Below are positions 25,850 through 34,861 of a stretch of DNA of 64,000 nucleotides, in pieces (within the stretch, counting starts at the first letter, position 1; every line of letters begins with the position of its first letter). The DNA is taken from assembly GCF_947493865.1 (NCBI RefSeq), contig NZ_CANLTC010000005.1, forward strand, positions 175,105 to 239,104, given 5' to 3'. Below the pieces are notes generated by a model. It was not told where the DNA came from. It saw only the letters and a list, made by a program, of their open reading frames with translations, and did not search any database. The position numbers and the translations under genes are program-made. The stretch is from an uncultured Halomonas sp. (GTDB lineage: Bacteria > Pseudomonadota > Gammaproteobacteria > Pseudomonadales > Halomonadaceae).

Positions 25850-27787
25850 ATGAAGCTGTTCGACGAGATTCCCGTCGAGCGTCCGGCGACGCCGTTGCTC
25901 GACACCATCGATACCCCTGTGGCACTGCGCGCCTTCAGCATGACTCAGTTGCTTGAACTGGCGGACGAGCTACGCGCCTATCTGCTTTACAGCGTCGGCT
26001 GTAGTGGCGGCCATTTCGGCGCGGGGCTGGGCGTGGTCGAGCTGACCGTGGCACTGCATCAGGCGCTTGACACCCCGGAAGACCGTCTGGTGTGGGATGT
26101 AGGGCATCAGGCCTACCCGCACAAGATTCTCACCGGGCGTCGTGAAACGATGACCTCGATTCGTCAGTACGGTGGCCTGGCGGCATTTCCACGGCGCTGT
26201 GAATCGGAGTACGACACCTTCGGCGTCGGCCATTCCAGTACCTCGATCAGCGCGGCCCTCGGCATGGCCCTGGCTGCACGCACCCAGGGCAAGCAACGCC
26301 GGGTGTGTGCTGTGATAGGCGATGGCGCGCTGACTGCCGGTATTGCTTTCGAGGCGCTGGCCCATGCAGGCCATGTGGACGCCAATCTGCTGGTGATTCT
26401 CAACGACAACGAGATGTCGATCTCGGAAAGCGTGGGGGGGATGGCAAGCTATCTGGCAAAGGTATTCACCAGCCGCACCTATACCGCGGTGCGCGAAGGC
26501 GGCAAGCGGGTGCTGTCGCATCTTCCCGGCGCTCTCGAGATTGCCCGGCGCACCGAGGAGCACATGAAGGGCATGGTCAGCCCCGCGACCTTGTTCGAGG
26601 AGATGGGCTTCAACTATGTTGGCCCCGTCGATGGTCATGATCTGCCTCGATTGATCCATATCCTGCGTACCCTGCGCGATCTGGATGGCCCCCAGTTTCT
26701 GCATGTGCGGACCAGCAAGGGCAAGGGGTTTCGACCCGCGGAAGCCGATCCAATCGGCTATCACGCCATCACCAAGCTGGAGAAGAATGGCGCCAGTGCG
26801 GCACCCAAGGCGCCTGCTCAGGCCCCGGCCGGCCAGCCTCCCGTCACGCCCAAGTCTAAGCCGCGCAAGTATTGCAACGTGTTTGGTGACTGGCTGTGCG
26901 ACATGGCCGCCACCGACAAGCGACTGATCGGCATCACCCCGGCGATGCGTGAAGGCTCCGACATGATTCGCTTCTCCCGGGAGTATCCCGAGCGCTACTA
27001 CGACGTGGCCATTGCCGAGCAGCATGCGGTAACGCTTGCCGCTGGCATGGCCTGCGAAGACATGAAGCCGGTAGTGGCAATCTATTCGACCTTCCTGCAG
27101 CGCGGCTACGATCAACTCATACACGATGTTGCCGTACAGCACCTGGACGTGACCTTTGCCATCGATCGCGCCGGTCTGGTAGGGGAAGATGGGCCGACGC
27201 ATCACGGCACCCTGGATTTATCCTTTTTGCGCTGCGTGCCGGGAATGGTGATCATGGCGCCGGCGGATGAGGCGGAATGCCGGGCCATGCTGAGTGCCGC
27301 TTATCATCATGCCGGGCCGGCAGCGGTACGTTACCCGCGAGGTACGGGGCCGGGTATCGCCATCCCTGAGCACCTCGAACCCTTGGTAATCGGCCAAGCC
27401 GAGACTCGCAGGCGCGGCAAGCGGGTCGCATTGCTCGCCTTCGGTAACCTGAACACTCCCGCCGGGGAAGTCGCGGAGCGTCTGGATGCCACGCATCTCA
27501 ACATGCGCTCGATAAAGCCCCTGGATCGGGAGGCGGTACTCGAGGCGGCGCGCAGCCATGAGTTGCTGGTGACGTTGGAAGATAACGTGATCGCCGGTGG
27601 CGCGGGTAGTGCCGTCAATGAGCTGCTGGCGAGCGAAATGTTGCCGACGGGCATTCTCAATCTTGGTTTGCCGGATGTATTCATCGAACACGGCAAGCCC
27701 GAAGAGCTGCTCGGGGAGTGTGGGCTCGACGCAGGCGGCATCGAAGCTGCCATTCGCAAGCGTCTCGAGGCGAAGCAAGCCTTGTGA
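25850..27787 (+). CDS. dxs: 1-deoxy-D-xylulose-5-phosphate synthase
   Basis: First enzyme of the methylerythritol phosphate route: pyruvate plus glyceraldehyde 3-phosphate give DXP, with ThDP. The protein has 645 residues, slightly longer than the E. coli 620 because of a Pro/Ala-rich linker near residues 315-335. Motifs: [54 protein letters not shown] then LNDNEMSIS (ThDP site), [17 protein letters not shown] and [20 protein letters not shown] 411-residue open frame on the opposite strand is a shadow. Confidence 0.97.
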   Translation: MKLFDEIPVERPATPLLDTIDTPVALRAFSMTQLLELADELRAYLLYSVGCSGGHFGAGLGVVELTVALHQALDTPEDRLVWDVGHQAYPHKILTGRRETMTSIRQYGGLAAFPRRCESEYDTFGVGHSSTSISAALGMALAARTQGKQRRVCAVIGDGALTAGIAFEALAHAGHVDANLLVILNDNEMSISESVGGMASYLAKVFTSRTYTAVREGGKRVLSHLPGALEIARRTEEHMKGMVSPATLFEEMGFNYVGPVDGHDLPRLIHILRTLRDLDGPQFLHVRTSKGKGFRPAEADPIGYHAITKLEKNGASAAPKAPAQAPAGQPPVTPKSKPRKYCNVFGDWLCDMAATDKRLIGITPAMREGSDMIRFSREYPERYYDVAIAEQHAVTLAAGMACEDMKPVVAIYSTFLQRGYDQLIHDVAVQHLDVTFAIDRAGLVGEDGPTHHGTLDLSFLRCVPGMVIMAPADEAECRAMLSAAYHHAGPAAVRYPRGTGPGIAIPEHLEPLVIGQAETRRRGKRVALLAFGNLNTPAGEVAERLDATHLNMRSIKPLDREAVLEAARSHELLVTLEDNVIAGGAGSAVNELLASEMLPTGILNLGLPDVFIEHGKPEELLGECGLDAGGIEAAIRKRLEAKQAL

Positions 27788-27821
27788 TGACATTCACCAT
27801 TTCTATCAAGACGAGAGCATC

Positions 27822-28598
27822 ATGCTGATAGTCATTATAATCGGCGCCGTACTGGGGTATCTGATCGGCGATTTCATCGGCATGCTGATTGGTGCGGGGC
27901 TGGCCTACTGGCTCGTGCGCCGTCTGCGCAAAACCCTTCTGGGCAAGCTGGTGCAGGTGCAAGGGCAGTTTCTCGATTCCACCTTTGCCGTCATGGGGTG
28001 CCTATGCAAGGCCGATGGCCAGGTCACGCGGGACGAACTCGAGATGTCCATGCGGCTGTGGGAGCGCCTGCGACTCAACGACCAGCAGCGTGAACGGGCC
28101 AAGGCAGCATTCAATCGCGGCAAGGCGCCGGAGTTCGATCTGGATGCGGAGCTGGCAACCTTGCGCCAGGTAACCAAAGGGCAGCGTGCGCTGCTGCAGA
28201 TGTTTCTGCAGGTACAGCTATCCGCTATCACCGCGGATGGTGTAGTGCATCCCGCGGAACACGAGATGTTTCTGCGGGTAGCGAGGGGGCTGGGATGCTC
28301 CGAAGCAGAAATTCAGCAGATCGAAGCCATGCTGCGCGGTGGCGGAGCGCAGGCGCCGGGCGCTACTTCCGGTCAATCGCTCGAGGATGCTTATCGCGTG
28401 CTGGGCGTTGAGGAAGATGCCAGCGACGCGGAGCTCAAGCGCGCTTATCGACGCCTGATGAGCCAGAACCATCCCGACAAGCTGGCCGGCAAGGGGCTGC
28501 CCGAGAGCATGCGTGAAATGGCGGGGGAGCGTACTCGCGAGATCGGTAACGCCTATGACCTGATCAAGAAAACCCGGGAACAGCGGCAGACGGCCTAG
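27822..28598 (+). CDS. djlA: DjlA-like membrane-anchored J-domain co-chaperone
   Basis: Layout in order: one N-terminal membrane segment (MLIVIIIGAVLGYLIGDFIG and following), a TerB-like helical domain (about 45-165, FAVMGCLCKADGQVTRDE...ADGVVHPAEHEMFLRVA), then a C-terminal J domain with the essential HPD in YRRLMSQNHPDKLAGKG. This order is characteristic of DjlA, which stimulates DnaK at the membrane. The start at ATG 27822 gives 258 residues; the open frame starting in dxs is ignored. The ribosome site is weak. Confidence 0.88.
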   Translation: MLIVIIIGAVLGYLIGDFIGMLIGAGLAYWLVRRLRKTLLGKLVQVQGQFLDSTFAVMGCLCKADGQVTRDELEMSMRLWERLRLNDQQRERAKAAFNRGKAPEFDLDAELATLRQVTKGQRALLQMFLQVQLSAITADGVVHPAEHEMFLRVARGLGCSEAEIQQIEAMLRGGGAQAPGATSGQSLEDAYRVLGVEEDASDAELKRAYRRLMSQNHPDKLAGKGLPESMREMAGERTREIGNAYDLIKKTREQRQTA

Positions 28599-28773
28599 GG
28601 TCTGGCTTCGATTGAAACAGCCTGAAATAACTGACCTATGGAGTTTTAAAATTCGATAGTAAAAAGCGATCGATATGATTGGCAATCTTTGTTAGCAGTC
28701 TAATTAGGTTGATAGCATAATGATCTCCATCGAATGAACATCAACATATTCAAACGAACGAGAGGAAGAGATC

Positions 28774-29070
28774 ATGAAGCTACAAATGACGATTGCTACC
28801 ATTGCTATCGCACTACTGCCGGTTGCCGCTCATGCCAGCCTGGCATCCGAAAGAGCCATGCAAGCCAACAGCGAGCAACTGCAAGAAAGCAGCGTGAGCA
28901 ACGAGGTGGCGAATACCTCCTTCACGCAGCGTTACAGTGGTAAAAGCGCTGCAGCCGCAGAGCGTGCCCGCTTCATTGCGAATCATACCGATCACCAGAC
29001 GCAGTTCACTGATACGAATGACTATATCGGTGTCGAAGAGCCCGCTGTCGGTCATGCCAGCGACTGGTAA
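28774..29070 (+). CDS. Small exported protein of unknown function
   Basis: A 98-residue protein with a clean signal peptide: MKLQMTIATIAIALLPVAAHA, cleaved before SLASE. The mature part of about 77 residues is polar, rich in Ser, Asn, Gln and Ala, without cysteines, with ANTSFTQRYSGKSAAAAER in the middle. GAGGAAGAGATC precedes the ATG and a strong terminator follows at 29108. I do not recognise a family. It has its own transcription unit between djlA and the glutathione transferase gene, so it is likely a real periplasmic or secreted protein. Confidence 0.7.
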   Translation: MKLQMTIATIAIALLPVAAHASLASERAMQANSEQLQESSVSNEVANTSFTQRYSGKSAAAAERARFIANHTDHQTQFTDTNDYIGVEEPAVGHASDW

Positions 29071-29107
29071 TCGAAGCTGTTGATTCGAAGCAAGACCGTG
29101 AATACGC

Positions 29108-29133
29108 AAAAGGCCCCTCGCAGGGCCTTTTTT
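29108..29133 (+). terminator. Rho-independent terminator after the small exported protein gene
   Basis: AAAAGGCCC (29108-29116) pairs with GGGCCTTTTTT (29123-29133) around a six-base loop. The T-run makes it effective in the rightward direction. Confidence 0.85.
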
Positions 29134-29204
29134 GTGTCTGGCCCAGCGTAAAGTATTTCGCCAGCCGCTACACTACGGGCATTATTACGTAGCCGGAGCA
29201 GCGG

Positions 29205-29834
29205 ATGATCACTCTTTATTCCTATCCCAACAGTCGTTCGTTGCGGGTTGCCTGGACCCTCGAGGAACTGGGTCTCGACTATAGCTGCCAGTATGTCGAT
29301 CTGGCCTCCGGTGAAGGGCAGGGCGCCGAGTACCTGTCCCACCATCCGGACGGCAAGGTGCCGGCGCTGAAGGATGGTGAGCTGAGGCTTTTCGAGTCGG
29401 CGGCAATCTGCCGCTACCTGGCCGAGCGCTATGGGCAAGGCTCATTGATGCCCAGCGATTCCGGCCAGCGAGCGCTGCTCGATCAATGGCTGTTCTTCAT
29501 TGTCAGCGAACTGGAACAGCCACTCTGGACCCAGGCCAAGCACAAGTTTGCCCTGCCCCAGGAGCGCCGTACCCCCGCCGTGATCCCCACCGCTGCCTGG
29601 GAGTTCCAGCGGGCGCTGGCGGCTCTGCAGCGTGAGTTCGACGGCCAGGGCTGGTTGGTGGGGGGTGAGTTCACCATCGGCGATATTCTGCTGGGCCATA
29701 CCCTGAGCTGGGCGAAAGGCGCCAAGCAGCTATTGCCGGATACCCTGGAAAAGTATCGTCAACGCTGTAACGAAAGACCGGCTCGAGGCGCCGCTCAGCA
29801 GCGCGAACAACAAGCCCAGGAAGCAGAGGCGTAA
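29205..29834 (+). CDS. Glutathione S-transferase family protein
   Basis: The 209-residue protein has an N-terminal thioredoxin-like domain (MITLYSYPNSRSLRVAWTLEEL, HPDGKVPALKDGELRLFESAAICRYLAERYG, where the Glu-Ser binds glutathione) and a C-terminal helical domain (FTIGDILLGHTLSWAKG with the conserved Asp of the N-capping box). GGAG precedes the ATG. The exact class and substrate cannot be read from sequence. A broken nhaC starts six bases downstream, so the two may once have been one transcript. Confidence 0.9.
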   Translation: MITLYSYPNSRSLRVAWTLEELGLDYSCQYVDLASGEGQGAEYLSHHPDGKVPALKDGELRLFESAAICRYLAERYGQGSLMPSDSGQRALLDQWLFFIVSELEQPLWTQAKHKFALPQERRTPAVIPTAAWEFQRALAALQREFDGQGWLVGGEFTIGDILLGHTLSWAKGAKQLLPDTLEKYRQRCNERPARGAAQQREQQAQEAEA

Positions 29835-29839
29835 GCGAT

Positions 29840-29985
29840 ATGCAGTTCGAACTACTTTCCCTGTTGCCGCCCTTGCTGGCGATCCTGCTGGCGCTGCTTA
29901 CCCGTAACGTCATTCCCGCCCTGTTCTGCGGTGTCTGGCTGGGCGCGACCATGCTCAACGGCTGGAATCCCGCGACGGGGCTGTG
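29840..29985 (+). pseudogene. nhaC: nhaC Na+/H+ antiporter, 5' remnant
   Basis: The first 48 codons read MQFELLSLLPPLLAILLALLT then RNVIPALFCGVWLGATMLNGWNPATGL, a convincing N-terminus of an NhaC-family antiporter (normally 450-500 residues). The similarity then stops abruptly near 29985, and the frame ends in unrelated sequence before the opposite-strand NYN gene. No 3' part of nhaC is visible up to trhA (30858), so the gene was replaced or deleted rather than simply split. The exact junction is approximate. Confidence 0.7.
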
Positions 29986-30022
29986 CCGACATGCGGTGAG
30001 GGCAGCAATAATACTCAGCGAT

Positions 30023-30670
30023 TCAGGGTGTGGGCTTAGGCAGGCTGCCGGGCTTTTCTCGAACCACAAGATCGGCATGTTCAGCCACCCCATCTTTAAT
30101 CCCGTGCCCCAGAGTAAATAGCATGACCTGAGCACCTTCACGTCGGGCAAATTTCATGGCAGGAATGAAATCACTGTCGCCGGTGACGAGCGCAATGACT
30201 TGTACATGTTCCTTGAGTGTCAGGCTGGCCATGTCCAAACCGATCCGCATATCGACGCCTTTCTGCGCAACATCCGGTTTGAGTTTGTCCGCATCGTCGA
30301 GAGTGAGGGGGAATTGCTTAGTCTTCCCGGGAGCTACGCTAAACTTCCACCCTTGCAGACTCAACTCGCCATAGCGCAGAGAGAAGAACGGGATTTCGGC
30401 GAGTTCCTTATGCAGCGCTTTGTTGTTCCTGGCAAGTGGCGTCTTGCCGAAGTCCTGCTTCGTGCCGTCGGGTCTAACCACATCCCCCTCCATGGGGCGG
30501 GCATCATAGAAGTACACGCGGTGCAGGAACATACCCTGCAGGTGGGGGTGACAGCGTATTTCTTCGACCAGATCGTTGATTTTCTGAGCGGTTACAGGTG
30601 GGGACTTGGGCCTGCGAAGCTTATGTTTGATGAAACCGGCATCGAGGAAAATAGCGAAAGACATATTCAT
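30023..30670 (-). CDS. NYN-domain (PIN-like, DUF88/LabA type) putative RNase
   Basis: The 215-residue protein has NYN/PIN-fold acidic motifs in order: FAIFLDAGFIKHKL (first Asp), VDMRIGLDMASL (middle Asp) and ALVTGDSDFIPAMKFARREGAQVMLF (Asp-x-Asp). Between them is YFYDARPMEG, common in LabA-like proteins. Such domains are metal-dependent RNases, but the cellular role is not known for most. Start is the Met at 30670 or two codons later. It stands alone between the nhaC remnant and trhA, in sequence that looks more AT-rich than its neighbours, which suggests transfer. It is a plausible stand-alone defence or RNA-decay gene (inference only). Confidence 0.78.
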   Translation of the reverse strand: MNMSFAIFLDAGFIKHKLRRPKSPPVTAQKINDLVEEIRCHPHLQGMFLHRVYFYDARPMEGDVVRPDGTKQDFGKTPLARNNKALHKELAEIPFFSLRYGELSLQGWKFSVAPGKTKQFPLTLDDADKLKPDVAQKGVDMRIGLDMASLTLKEHVQVIALVTGDSDFIPAMKFARREGAQVMLFTLGHGIKDGVAEHADLVVREKPGSLPKPTP

Positions 30671-30857
30671 GAGAATAATCTTATATTATAGGCGAAAAGA
30701 AGGCCGCTAGGTGGGTCGGGACTATAGCCACGGTTATATAGACACCCACAAAGCAGCCGTTTCTTAATACAAATCGTAGACAGATGTTGATCGTTGTGCA
30801 AGACAAAATCAACATTTTGGTCATCAAAACCGATTAATCGGGACCCCATTCCAGGCT

Positions 30858-31568
30858 TTACACCTTGAACGGCAGTACCGCGGTATACACCGCGAAGTAG
30901 TGAAAAATGCTGCCGCCGAGAACGAACAGGTGCCAGATGGCGTGATGGTAGGGAATGGCGCGGATGGCGTAGAAGATCACGCCCAGGGTGTAGGTGACGC
31001 CGCCGGCGACCAGCAGGGCAATACTGGTGGTGGACAGATACTCGCCCATCTCGCCGGCGGCGACCAGGATCAGCCAGCCCATGATCAGGTAGATCGCTAC
31101 CCGCAGCACTTCGAAGCGATGGGGCCAGGCCAGCTTCAACGCGATACCGCCTAGTGCCAGGCTCCAGACCACGCCAAATAGCGTCCAGCCCAGAGGGCCG
31201 CGCATATTGACCAATAGAAAGGGAGTATAGGTGCCGGCGATCAGGCCATAGATGGCACAGTGATCGAGCAACTTGAAGATGCGTTTAAGCCGGGGGTGGC
31301 GCGCGCCGTGGTAGATCGTCGAGGCGGTATAGAGCAGCACCAGGGTAATACCGTAGAGACTCACACTGACGATAGTCCAAGGGTCGACCTGAACCGCCAG
31401 GCTCGCCAGGACAATCAGTACCACCATGCCCGCCAGGCTCAGGGCCGCGCCGATGCCGTGGCTGATGCTGTGCAGCAGTTCTTCGACAAGGTCGTATTCG
31501 CTGTCGATAGTGCTGACGTCGATAGCGCTGTTGTTACTGGTGTCGTCATCGGGGTGCGATCGGCTCAT
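30858..31568 (-). CDS. trhA: TrhA/hemolysin III family membrane protein (PAQR-like)
   Basis: A protein of 236 residues from ATG 31568, which has GGAGGACAG upstream; the 11-codon longer form lacks one. Seven hydrophobic segments and the metal-site motifs of the family are visible: EELLHSISHGIGAALSLAG, ASTIYHGARHPRLKRIFKLLDHCAIY and IPYHHAIWHLFVLGGSIFHYFAVY, with conserved His and Asp/Ser. TrhA proteins affect membrane energetics and fluidity; haemolytic activity is not implied by sequence. About 30 N-terminal residues rich in Asp and Ser are extra. Confidence 0.92.
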   Translation of the reverse strand: MSRSHPDDDTSNNSAIDVSTIDSEYDLVEELLHSISHGIGAALSLAGMVVLIVLASLAVQVDPWTIVSVSLYGITLVLLYTASTIYHGARHPRLKRIFKLLDHCAIYGLIAGTYTPFLLVNMRGPLGWTLFGVVWSLALGGIALKLAWPHRFEVLRVAIYLIMGWLILVAAGEMGEYLSTTSIALLVAGGVTYTLGVIFYAIRAIPYHHAIWHLFVLGGSIFHYFAVYTAVLPFKV

Positions 31569-31613
31569 TGACTGTCCTCCGCGAGCGGAAAGCGGCAGCA
31601 CCGGCTATCCGGG

Positions 31614-32249
31614 TCAGGGTTTACGATGCTTGTCCTCGTCCCCGGCTCGGGTGAAATCGTCCAGCGCCATCATATGGCCAAGCTTGCCCGCCTTGGTCGA
31701 AAGATATTGTTCATTGTGTGGGTTTAGACCCGTGGTCAGCGGTAATCGTTCGGTGATGGTCACGCCGTCCCGAGTCAACGCATCGACCTTGCGTGGGTTG
31801 TTGGTCATCAGCTTGAGGGCGGCGACGCCGAGATGATCGAGCATGGGCACACACAGGTCGTAGCGGCGCAGGTCGGCACCAAAGCCCAGGTGCTCGTTGG
31901 CCTCGACGGTGTCAAAGCCCTGGTCTTGCAGATGATAGGCACGAATCTTGTTGAGCAGCCCGATGCCGCGGCCTTCCTGGCGCAGATAGAGCAGTACGCC
32001 GCGGCCCTCCAGGGCGATGCGCTTGAGGGCCTCCTGCAACTGATAGCCGCAGTCGCAACGCATCGAGAACAGCGCATCGCCGGTCAGACACTCCGAATGC
32101 ACGCGCCCGAGCACCGGCAGCCCATCGGCGATATCGCCCAGGGTCAAGGCGATGTGATCCTTGCTGGTGGCCTCGTCCTCGAAGCCATGCATGGTGAAGG
32201 TGGCCCAGGGCGTCGGTAGTTGGGAGGCGGCGATGAAGCGAATCGTCAC
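31614..32249 (-). CDS. ribA: GTP cyclohydrolase II
   Basis: First step of riboflavin synthesis: GTP to the pyrimidine triamine plus formate. The open frame runs to 32339, but the family N-terminus ([18 protein letters not shown]) starts at a GTG at 32249 with CGAGG seven bases upstream. That gives 211 residues against 196 in E. coli. The zinc ligands [16 protein letters not shown] and the active-site stretch [20 protein letters not shown] are complete. It diverges from hemE across a short promoter region. Confidence 0.94.
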   Translation of the reverse strand: MTIRFIAASQLPTPWATFTMHGFEDEATSKDHIALTLGDIADGLPVLGRVHSECLTGDALFSMRCDCGYQLQEALKRIALEGRGVLLYLRQEGRGIGLLNKIRAYHLQDQGFDTVEANEHLGFGADLRRYDLCVPMLDHLGVAALKLMTNNPRKVDALTRDGVTITERLPLTTGLNPHNEQYLSTKAGKLGHMMALDDFTRAGDEDKHRKP

Positions 32250-32380
32250 AGTAAACCTCGGTAGATGCGCGCGACTTTCATTGAACGCGAGCGCGGTCGC
32301 AGAGAAAAGAGCCGCATTATAACAGCCGAGGGCCGCCATCCGTTACAATGGCGGCAAATTCGCGATTTGATGAGAGCCCG

Positions 32381-33445
32381 ATGGAACTCAAGAACGACCG
32401 CTTTCTCCGCGCCCTGGCCCGTCAGCCAGTGGATCGCACCCCCGTGTGGATGATGCGCCAGGCTGGGCGCTATCTGCCCGAATATCGCCAGGTACGTGGC
32501 GAAGCCGGCAGTTTCATGGACCTGTGCCGCGATACCGCCCGGGCCTGCGAGGTCACCTTGCAGCCGTTGGAGCGCTATCCGCTGGATGCCGCCATCCTGT
32601 TCTCGGACATCCTGACCATTCCCGATGCCATGGGACTGGGGCTCTATTTCGAGACCGGCGAAGGCCCCAAGTTTCGCAAGCCGGTGCGCAGTGCTGCAGA
32701 GGTCGACGCCCTAGATCTGCCGGATGCGGAGCGTGACCTGGATTACGTCATGAACGCGGTCAGCACGATTCGCCGCGAGCTCAACGGCCGGGTGCCGTTG
32801 ATCGGCTTTTCAGGCAGCCCCTGGACCCTGGCGACCTATATGGTCGAGGGTGCCTCGAGCAAGGACTTCCGTCACGTCAAGACGATGCTCTACGACGACC
32901 CGGACACCATGCACAAGCTGCTGGATCTGCTGGCCCAGTCGGTCACCGACTATCTCAACGCCCAGATTCGCGCCGGCGCCCAGGTGGTACAGATCTTCGA
33001 TACCTGGGGCGGAGCGCTGTCGACTCCAGCCTACCTGCAGTTCTCCTTGCGCTATATGAAGAAGATCGTCGACGGTCTGATTCGCGAGCAGGAGGGCCGC
33101 CGGGTGCCGGTGATTCTGTTCACCAAGAACGGCGGTCAGTGGCTCGAGCATATCGTCGAGGCGGGCAGCGATGCGATCGGGCTCGACTGGTCCACGGAGC
33201 TATCCGACGCCCGGGCTCGGGTGGGCGATCGAGTGGCGCTGCAAGGCAATCTCGATCCCAACGTGCTGTTCGCCAATCCGGCGGCGATCAAGGCTGAAGT
33301 GGCGCGCGTTCTGGCAAGTTACGGTGCCGGCCCGGGGCACATCTTCAACCTTGGCCACGGCATCAGTCAGTTCACCGATCCGGATCATGTCACCGCCTTC
33401 ATGGACGCGCTGCATGAGCTGAGTCCGGCGTATCACCAGCGCTGA
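32381..33445 (+). CDS. hemE: Uroporphyrinogen decarboxylase
   Basis: Decarboxylates uroporphyrinogen III to coproporphyrinogen III in haem synthesis. From ATG 32381 (GAGAG upstream) the protein has 354 residues, equal to E. coli HemE, beginning [21 protein letters not shown]. Signatures are [70 protein letters not shown] and [18 protein letters not shown]. An upstream ATG at 32348 lacks a ribosome site. A VanZ-like gene follows after one base. Confidence 0.97.
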   Translation: MELKNDRFLRALARQPVDRTPVWMMRQAGRYLPEYRQVRGEAGSFMDLCRDTARACEVTLQPLERYPLDAAILFSDILTIPDAMGLGLYFETGEGPKFRKPVRSAAEVDALDLPDAERDLDYVMNAVSTIRRELNGRVPLIGFSGSPWTLATYMVEGASSKDFRHVKTMLYDDPDTMHKLLDLLAQSVTDYLNAQIRAGAQVVQIFDTWGGALSTPAYLQFSLRYMKKIVDGLIREQEGRRVPVILFTKNGGQWLEHIVEAGSDAIGLDWSTELSDARARVGDRVALQGNLDPNVLFANPAAIKAEVARVLASYGAGPGHIFNLGHGISQFTDPDHVTAFMDALHELSPAYHQR

Positions 33446-33446
33446 C

Positions 33447-33830
33447 ATGACGATTCGGTACTGGCTCGAAAAGCGATGGCTGTGGACGCTGCTGGCTTTG
33501 GCCGCCGCCTTGGCCATCGCGCTGGGAAGCCTCATGCCCGGCGACGAGATGCCCAAGAACCTGCCCTGGGACAAGCTCAATCACTTCCTCGGCTACGAGG
33601 TACTTGGCATATTGACAGGGCTTGCCGGGCTGCGCTTGTGGCTCGTCTGGCTGGTGGTGTCAGGCTATGGCGTGATCATCGAATATGCTCAGATCCTCGC
33701 GCCAGGACGATACGGCGGCGACCCCCAGGACATGCTGGCCAATGCCTTGGGTGCGGCGCTGGCAGTGCTGCTGCTCGCGGCCCTTCGCCGTTTTCTGAAC
33801 GACCGTCTCCCTTCAAAGAACTATTTTTAA
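33447..33830 (+). CDS. VanZ-like small membrane protein
   Basis: A 127-residue protein with four hydrophobic segments (LWTLLALAAALAIALGSLMPG, YEVLGILTGLAGLRLWLVWLVV, YGVIIEYAQIL, ALGAALAVLLLAALRRFL) and the VanZ motifs LPWDKLNHFLGYEVLG and EYAQILAPGRYGGDPQDMLANALG. Functions of stand-alone VanZ proteins are mostly unknown. The start lies one base after the hemE stop, so it is probably translated from the same message. Confidence 0.85.
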   Translation: MTIRYWLEKRWLWTLLALAAALAIALGSLMPGDEMPKNLPWDKLNHFLGYEVLGILTGLAGLRLWLVWLVVSGYGVIIEYAQILAPGRYGGDPQDMLANALGAALAVLLLAALRRFLNDRLPSKNYF

Positions 33831-33852
33831 AGAACTATCGCAAGGACACCTC

Positions 33853-34716
33853 ATGAGCGAACGACTCGACGACAACTGGTTCACGGAAATCTTTTCGAGC
33901 GAAGGCAGCGCCTTCTCGCTCAAGGTCACCGAGAAACTGCACGATGTGCGAAGCGCCTATCAGCACCTCGAGGTCTATGCCACCGAGACCTATGGCAACC
34001 TGATGCTGCTCGATGGCTGCGTGATGCTCACCGATCGCGACAACTTTCTCTATCACGAGATGATGGCGCATCCGGCGCTGTTCACCCATGCCGACCCCAG
34101 GCGGGTGGTGATCATCGGCGGCGGGGATTGCGGCACTCTGCGCGAGGTGTTGAAGCATCCCGGGGTGGAGAAGGTCACCCAGATCGACATCGACGAGGAG
34201 GTCACCAAGGCGTCCGAACGCTTCTTCCCGGCACTGACCGAGTCCAATGGTGATCCACGCGCCGAGCTACTCTTCGAGGATGGCGTGAAGTGGGTGGATG
34301 AGGCCCCTGCGGGCAGTGTCGATGTCATCATCATCGACTCCACCGACCCGGTCGGCCCCGCCGAAGGATTGTTCAAGGTCGATTTCCTGGCCAAGTGCCA
34401 TCGCCTGCTGAGTGAGGGCGGGGTGATGGTGCAGCAGAGCGAGTCGCCGCTCTATCATAGCGGTAGCATCATTCGTGAGCTGCGCGACGACATGCAGAAA
34501 GCCGGTTTTGATAGCGTCGCCACGCTGCCGTTTCCGCAGCCGGTCTACCCTTCCGGCTGGTGGAGCGCCACCCTGGCCGGCAAGGGAGCCGATGTGAACG
34601 CTTTCCGGGAAGATGCTGCCAGTAATACCGACCTTGCGCTGGACTACTACAGCGCAGCGATTCATCGCGGAGCGCTTGCGCTGCCGCCCTTCATGCGGCG
34701 TTTTTTTCAAGCCTGA
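33853..34716 (+). CDS. speE: Polyamine aminopropyltransferase (spermidine synthase)
   Basis: Transfers the aminopropyl group from decarboxylated S-adenosylmethionine to putrescine. The 287 residues show the complete family pattern: YQHLEVYATETYGNLMLLDGCVMLTDRDNF, YHEMMAHPALF, VVIIGGGDCGTLREVLKHP, VTQIDIDEEV, DGVKWVDEAP, DVIIIDSTDPVGPAEGLF with the catalytic Asp, and QSESPLYH. AAGGACACC precedes the ATG. No speD lies next to it in the window. Confidence 0.95.
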   Translation: MSERLDDNWFTEIFSSEGSAFSLKVTEKLHDVRSAYQHLEVYATETYGNLMLLDGCVMLTDRDNFLYHEMMAHPALFTHADPRRVVIIGGGDCGTLREVLKHPGVEKVTQIDIDEEVTKASERFFPALTESNGDPRAELLFEDGVKWVDEAPAGSVDVIIIDSTDPVGPAEGLFKVDFLAKCHRLLSEGGVMVQQSESPLYHSGSIIRELRDDMQKAGFDSVATLPFPQPVYPSGWWSATLAGKGADVNAFREDAASNTDLALDYYSAAIHRGALALPPFMRRFFQA

Positions 34717-34861
34717 TGGCTTTTTCGCTGCGTTGATAAAGCGTCAGGTTCATCAAAGCATTAACCCTAAGGAGTATGTCGCAATTCGGTGAAGCTTTGC
34801 TAAGGTCGAACGAGTGGAAGGATAGATGCCAATAACAACCGACCTTCTCCAGGAGTCACGC

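Noticed and set aside
25970..27205. Opposite-strand open frame of 411 codons over dxs
   Set aside because: It mirrors the dxs coding frame in GC-rich DNA, lacks family motifs, and dxs itself is complete and certain. The same applies to antisense frames over hyi, glxR, pyk, dctP 2 and the hydantoinase gene.
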